Assembly (NCBI RefSeq): GCF_964019385.1
Contig: NC_088646.1
Location: forward strand, 40,381,584 to 40,445,583
DNA: 64,000 nucleotides
Direction of reading: 5' to 3'
Origin: Sycon ciliatum
Lineage: Eukaryota; Porifera; Calcarea; Leucosolenida; Sycettidae
Within the stretch, counting starts at the first letter, position 1; the number at the start of each line of letters is the position of its first letter. The notes beneath the pieces are model-generated. The model worked only from the letters and a program-made list of their open reading frames with translations. It searched no databases and was not told the DNA's origin. This document shows positions 61,038-64,000 of this stretch, piece after piece. The translations under genes and the position numbers were made by a program.

Positions 61038-63461
61038 GAGTTATGCGGTGAAAGAAGATGGGGTGTGATTGCACCAGTCTTTATCTTCTCGAATAGTTTG
61101 CAGGCAACCTGCCTACACTCAAGGGAGCACTGCATTTCACACAAATCCATTAGAAGTATCGTTTCAACGTTTCGGTCTTCATGGCCATCATCAGGAGGTT
61201 ATGAAGACCGAAACGTTGAAACGATAGTTCCAATGGATTTGTGTGAAATGCAGTGCTCTCTTGAGTGTAGGCAGGCTGCCTGTAAACTACTCAAGTGCAA
61301 TGAAGCTGCGTGAAGCATTCTTCAAGATTTTGAAATTTTACCTTCTCCTTGTAGCAAAGTTTGCTTGTCTGTCTGTTTGTCTTTCTCTGTAATGTACACT
61401 AGGTACATGACAGTGCTGGCCAAAGAAATCCAACCTCATGAATGAATAGCGCTGGGTGCTATGCAGCCCTAGCACTTCACGTACTGGTCTGTGCACTCGA
61501 ACGCGACGCAGGGATGAATTTATCCGGTATCGCATCGCAGTTTGCTACGCAAAATCGATCTACTGCTACTCAAATCACAGTGACATGCAGAAAACTGCCA
61601 TACATACATGTACATGCTATCCATGCTTTTGTAGCTTAGGCCACCCTTTCTTTTTTCGTTGTTTAACGTCCGCGCCCGCGTACCTTTTTGCCTCCGACCG
61701 GAAAAAAAAACAAGAAAGTAGTAGTAAGAAAGGTTTGCTCCCCACACCGGAGCTCGCGCTATTCCGCCGACTTTTCTTGACACTTGACTGACTCACGACT
61801 GCCATCCAGAGCACACGAGAAGTCCATCGAACCTTCGACTCGGCAAACCTGCAAGAAAGCACCACTCCCTGCTCAATACACAGTGTTTCGGGGAATTCAC
61901 CCCTCATCAGTTGAGCTTGAGTAGGCTGAGGAAGATTGTGCCTGAAGAGCACCACTTATATAGTGCTCTCCAGGCGCAAACATCACCAGGGATACAAACT
62001 TACAGAGACGCTCCGCTTCCAGCGCGACAAACACCTCGTGAACACCAGATAGCAGCGTGAGTCAGTGTCGCTCCTGGACGGTGAGACAGACGTCGAGGAC
62101 CCTCGGTCATTCGCAACGCTGTCACCTCCAAACCAACTAGAACCAACCGCTGCTATCTGGTGTTCACGAGGTGTTTGTCGCGCTGGAAGCGGAGCGTCTC
62201 TGTAAGTTTGTATCCCTGGTGATGTTTGCGCCTGGAGAGCACTATATAAGTGGTGCTCTTCAGGCACAATCTTCCTCAGCCTACTCAAGCTCAACTGATG
62301 AGGGGTGAATTCCCCGAAACACTGTGTATTGAGCAGGGAGTGGTGCTTTCTTGCAGGTTTGCCGAGTCGAAGGTTCGATGGACTTCTCGTGTGCTCTGGA
62401 TGGCAGTCGTGAGTCAGTCAAGTGTCAAGAAAAGTCGGCGGAATAGCGCGAGCTCCGGTGTGGGGAGCAAACCTTTCTTACAAATCATCGCCGAAGTCGC
62501 AACCACTACTTCGTAAAGTAGTAGTACTCGTGTGCTCTGGATGGCAGTCGTGAGTCAGTCAAGTGTCAAGAAAAGTCGGCGGAATAGCGCGAGCTCCGGT
62601 GTGGGGAGCAAACCTTTCTTACAAATCATCGCCGAAGTCGCAACCACTACTTCGTAAAGTAGTAGTACATGTACCAATAATATGCGAAGTTGTAAATACA
62701 TGATTGTGTAGTTCTTCTTTCACAGTGTGCCGATCATGACCTTAAACTTACAGTATAATCTTGCCTCCCGGGCATGCCTTTGTCTTGTGTTCTTTCTCTT
62801 TTTTTGTTGGCTTTTAAATATCGTACGGTGTGTGACCTAGTAAAAAACCAGATGATGGTAATGAATTCATGACATGCTAACTCCATGCTATGTACCTGTT
62901 TTGTTGGATTCATCAGGCATGTGCTCCAATGTACCATCAAAGAGTGTTGTTCTATGCCTGCAAGTTCCGTTAGACCCAGAAATATTGTATATCACATGCT
63001 TTACTGGTCAAAATGTTTGATTGGGGTTTCCAGTTTTTGGAATGGGCTTTTGTTTTTTTTCCGCCCTCCCGCGTACCTTTTCGCGAAAAAAAGGACGTTA
63101 AACAATGAATTAACAAAGGGTGGCCTTACGCCACAATTGAGATTTTGCATAGCAAAAACTGCTATGCAAAAGCATGACAGTAAATTCATCCCTGCGACGC
63201 TACTTTATTCACGAGGTTGGATTTCACTGGTCAGTACTGTAGATGAGAACCGAACAGTGTGCCACCATCGCCAACATTCCATGCGCTATTTTCTCCTCTT
63301 TTTGTGTTTTGCAGCATTGACCGAGGTTTTCAGGGAGGTATGAAACGCCACGGCTTCAAAGGCCTCCCGGCGTCTCACGGTGTAACCAGAGCTCATCGTG
63401 CTATCGGTGCTATTGGCCATGTAAGTTAGCTCACCCACACACACATACACACACACACACA

Positions 63462-63496
<35 letters not shown>

Positions 63497-64000
63497 GGCC
63501 AACACAGCACCAAAGCATCTAGAAGGAATCAACTCATTCCAGCTTTCCGGCCATTGGCCATCATCAGGGAATTCTCGAGCACCATGCGTGCTCAAAGTAC
63601 ACCGTAGCGTATTTTTAGATACTTTTTTTGCCAGGGTATACTATGTTTACCGCAGACCTGGCTGTTCGTGACATCCCACCCAATGCTGTACCTATTTGGA
63701 ACGACTGCGCTGCTAGCTACAGTCTTACCGTGGTCATGGACATCTCAACAACTTGCGTATAGTGTGTCCCATGCCACTGTAGCGACTCCTTGTTTTAGCC
63801 AGCCAGCGTTGCCTTCTTTCCTGTTCCATTCTCCGTTGTACTCTGCCAAAGTCTGTCTGTAAGAGTATGCATTTGTGCGGGAAGCAAAGATTTGAAGTGC
63901 TGGCTTCTGCTTGTTGCTATTGTCCTTAGAAAAAAGACGGTTTGTGGAGAGGAACCAAGATGCCTGGGCACATGGGTGGTTACAGGAGATACGCCCGATG
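59365..64000 (+). CDS. MRPL3: Mitochondrial ribosomal protein uL3m, 5' part, six exons
   Basis: A component of the mitochondrial large subunit near the peptidyl-transferase centre. Exons: 59365-59694, 59926-60027, 60449-60548, 60673-60733, 63315-63420 and 63930 to beyond the window. Phases agree at every junction (0, 0, 1, 2, 0). The N-terminus [16 protein letters not shown] is basic and lacks acidic residues, as in a mitochondrial presequence. Exon 1 ends [22 protein letters not shown], the uL3m entry motif. Exon 4 has [14 protein letters not shown]. Exon 5 has the L3 signature [19 protein letters not shown]. Exon 6 starts [17 protein letters not shown]. The C-terminal part is beyond the window. 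Intron 4 (60734-63314) carries the hammerhead-bearing inverted repeat. Confidence 0.93.
60380..60432. repeat. (GT)n microsatellite in MRPL3 intron 2
   Basis: A nearly pure GT run ends 16 bp before exon 3 and may replace part of the polypyrimidine tract. Confidence 0.9.
60962..61036. repeat. (GT)n microsatellite in MRPL3 intron 4
   Basis: A GT run with two GTATGT interruptions. Confidence 0.9.
61096..61287. repeat. Inverted repeat with 87-bp arms and an 18-nt loop
   Basis: Arms 61096-61182 and 61201-61287 pair with only a few mismatches. The loop contains GGCCATCATCAGG. The arm tips read GAAGACCGAAACGTTGAAACG, resembling Penelope-like element termini. Confidence 0.85.
61871..61916 (-). ncRNA. 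Type I hammerhead ribozyme, minus-strand copy
   Basis: This is the exact reverse complement of the plus-strand copy at 62289-62334: helix I GCTCAA/TTGAGC, core CTGATGA, helix II GGGG/CCCC and GAAA, all in the left arm of the inverted repeat. Predicted cleavage follows GUA. Confidence 0.85.
62289..62334 (+). ncRNA. Type I hammerhead ribozyme, plus-strand copy
   Basis: A self-cleaving RNA with all conserved parts. Helix I: GCUCAA (62289-62294) pairs with UUGAGC (62329-62334). Core CUGAUGA is at 62295-62301. Helix II is GGGG (62302-62305), loop UGAAUU, CCCC (62312-62315). GAAA is at 62316-62319. Helix III is only three pairs (A62319-U62327, C62320-G62326, A62321-U62325) with a CUG loop. The cleavage triplet GUA (62326-62328) is followed directly by helix I. 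A very short helix III is typical of Penelope-like and retrozyme hammerheads, which often act as dimers. The fold was derived by hand. Confidence 0.88.
62386..62667. repeat. 141-bp direct tandem repeat, two copies
   Basis: Copies 62386-62526 and 62527-62667 start CTCGTGTGCTCTGGATGGC and end GTAAAGTAGTAGTA. The first copy overlaps the last 95 bp of the right hammerhead arm, so the duplication arose from that arm. Confidence 0.93.
63436..63494. repeat. Compound (AC)n(TC)n microsatellite in MRPL3 intron 5
   Basis: A CA run to about 63463 is followed by a TC run to about 63494. Confidence 0.95.

Larger units (their letters stand above)
61725..62480. mobile_element. Perfect 332-bp inverted repeat bearing hammerhead ribozymes (Penelope-like or retrozyme-like)
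   Basis: Arms 61725-62056 and 62149-62480 are both 332 bp and appear identical when one is reverse-complemented; the spacer is 92 bp. Each arm contains CTATATAAG (TATA-like, 62242-62250 in the right arm) followed about 40 bp later by a hammerhead ribozyme. Promoter plus hammerhead in a terminal repeat is the known design of Penelope-like elements and retrozymes. No reverse transcriptase is present, so this is a non-autonomous or truncated derivative. Confidence 0.75.

Noticed and set aside
61170..61215. CTGATGATGGCC with CGAAACG in the 87-bp inverted repeat as a hammerhead
   Set aside because: Helix I does not pair and no cleavage triplet fits; only the core words are similar.
63530..63600. 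Another CTGATGATGGCC...GGAAAGC motif (minus strand, near 63545-63575) resembling a hammerhead
   Set aside because: There is no valid NUH cleavage triplet before the helix I complement, so it is at most a decayed relative or a Penelope-like terminus.

Overview
The window is metazoan nuclear DNA, probably from an early-branching invertebrate such as a sponge or cnidarian. Genes have short GT-AG introns. The host genes are animal or eukaryotic families (Mind bomb, SURF4, DDX19, arfaptin, FAM241, mitochondrial uL3m). The mobile elements include BEL/Pao retrotransposons, which are known from animals. The species cannot be fixed from sequence alone.

Layout. 511-13283 (+): the 3' part of a Mind bomb E3 ubiquitin ligase gene in 12 exons, with an intact LINE at about 3977-8280 in one intron. 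15825-19264 (-): a complete three-exon SURF4 cargo-receptor gene with two small TA-flanked MITEs in its long intron. 21201-29424: a full BEL/Pao retrotransposon with an 871-bp foldback MITE in its 5' LTR. 29425-37206: no host gene; a GT-rich satellite, hairpins and inverted-repeat elements. 37207-39081 (+): an intronless DDX19/Dbp5 mRNA-export helicase. 41323-55352 (-): arfaptin in two coding exons, split by a 13-kb intron filled with nested elements, including a second BEL/Pao copy (46122-54063) with a damaged gag and an integrase lacking part of its core. 55992-56971: another foldback MITE. 58416-58820 (-): FAM241-like membrane protein. 59365-64000 (+): mitochondrial ribosomal protein L3, cut by the window end. 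Its fourth intron holds a perfect 332-bp inverted repeat, and each arm contains a complete hammerhead ribozyme.

The host genes are unrelated housekeeping or signalling genes and form no operon. FAM241 and MRPL3 are divergent over 544 bp and may share a promoter region. The most interesting content is mobile: the hammerhead pair, a MITE insertion whose exact empty site survives in the other LTR, two BEL/Pao elements with matching initiator-tRNA-Met primer sites, and an unidentified Cys-rich reading frame inside a 3.4-kb terminal-inverted-repeat element. Exon boundaries were read by hand from splice sites, phase and family similarity. No alignment or folding program was run.
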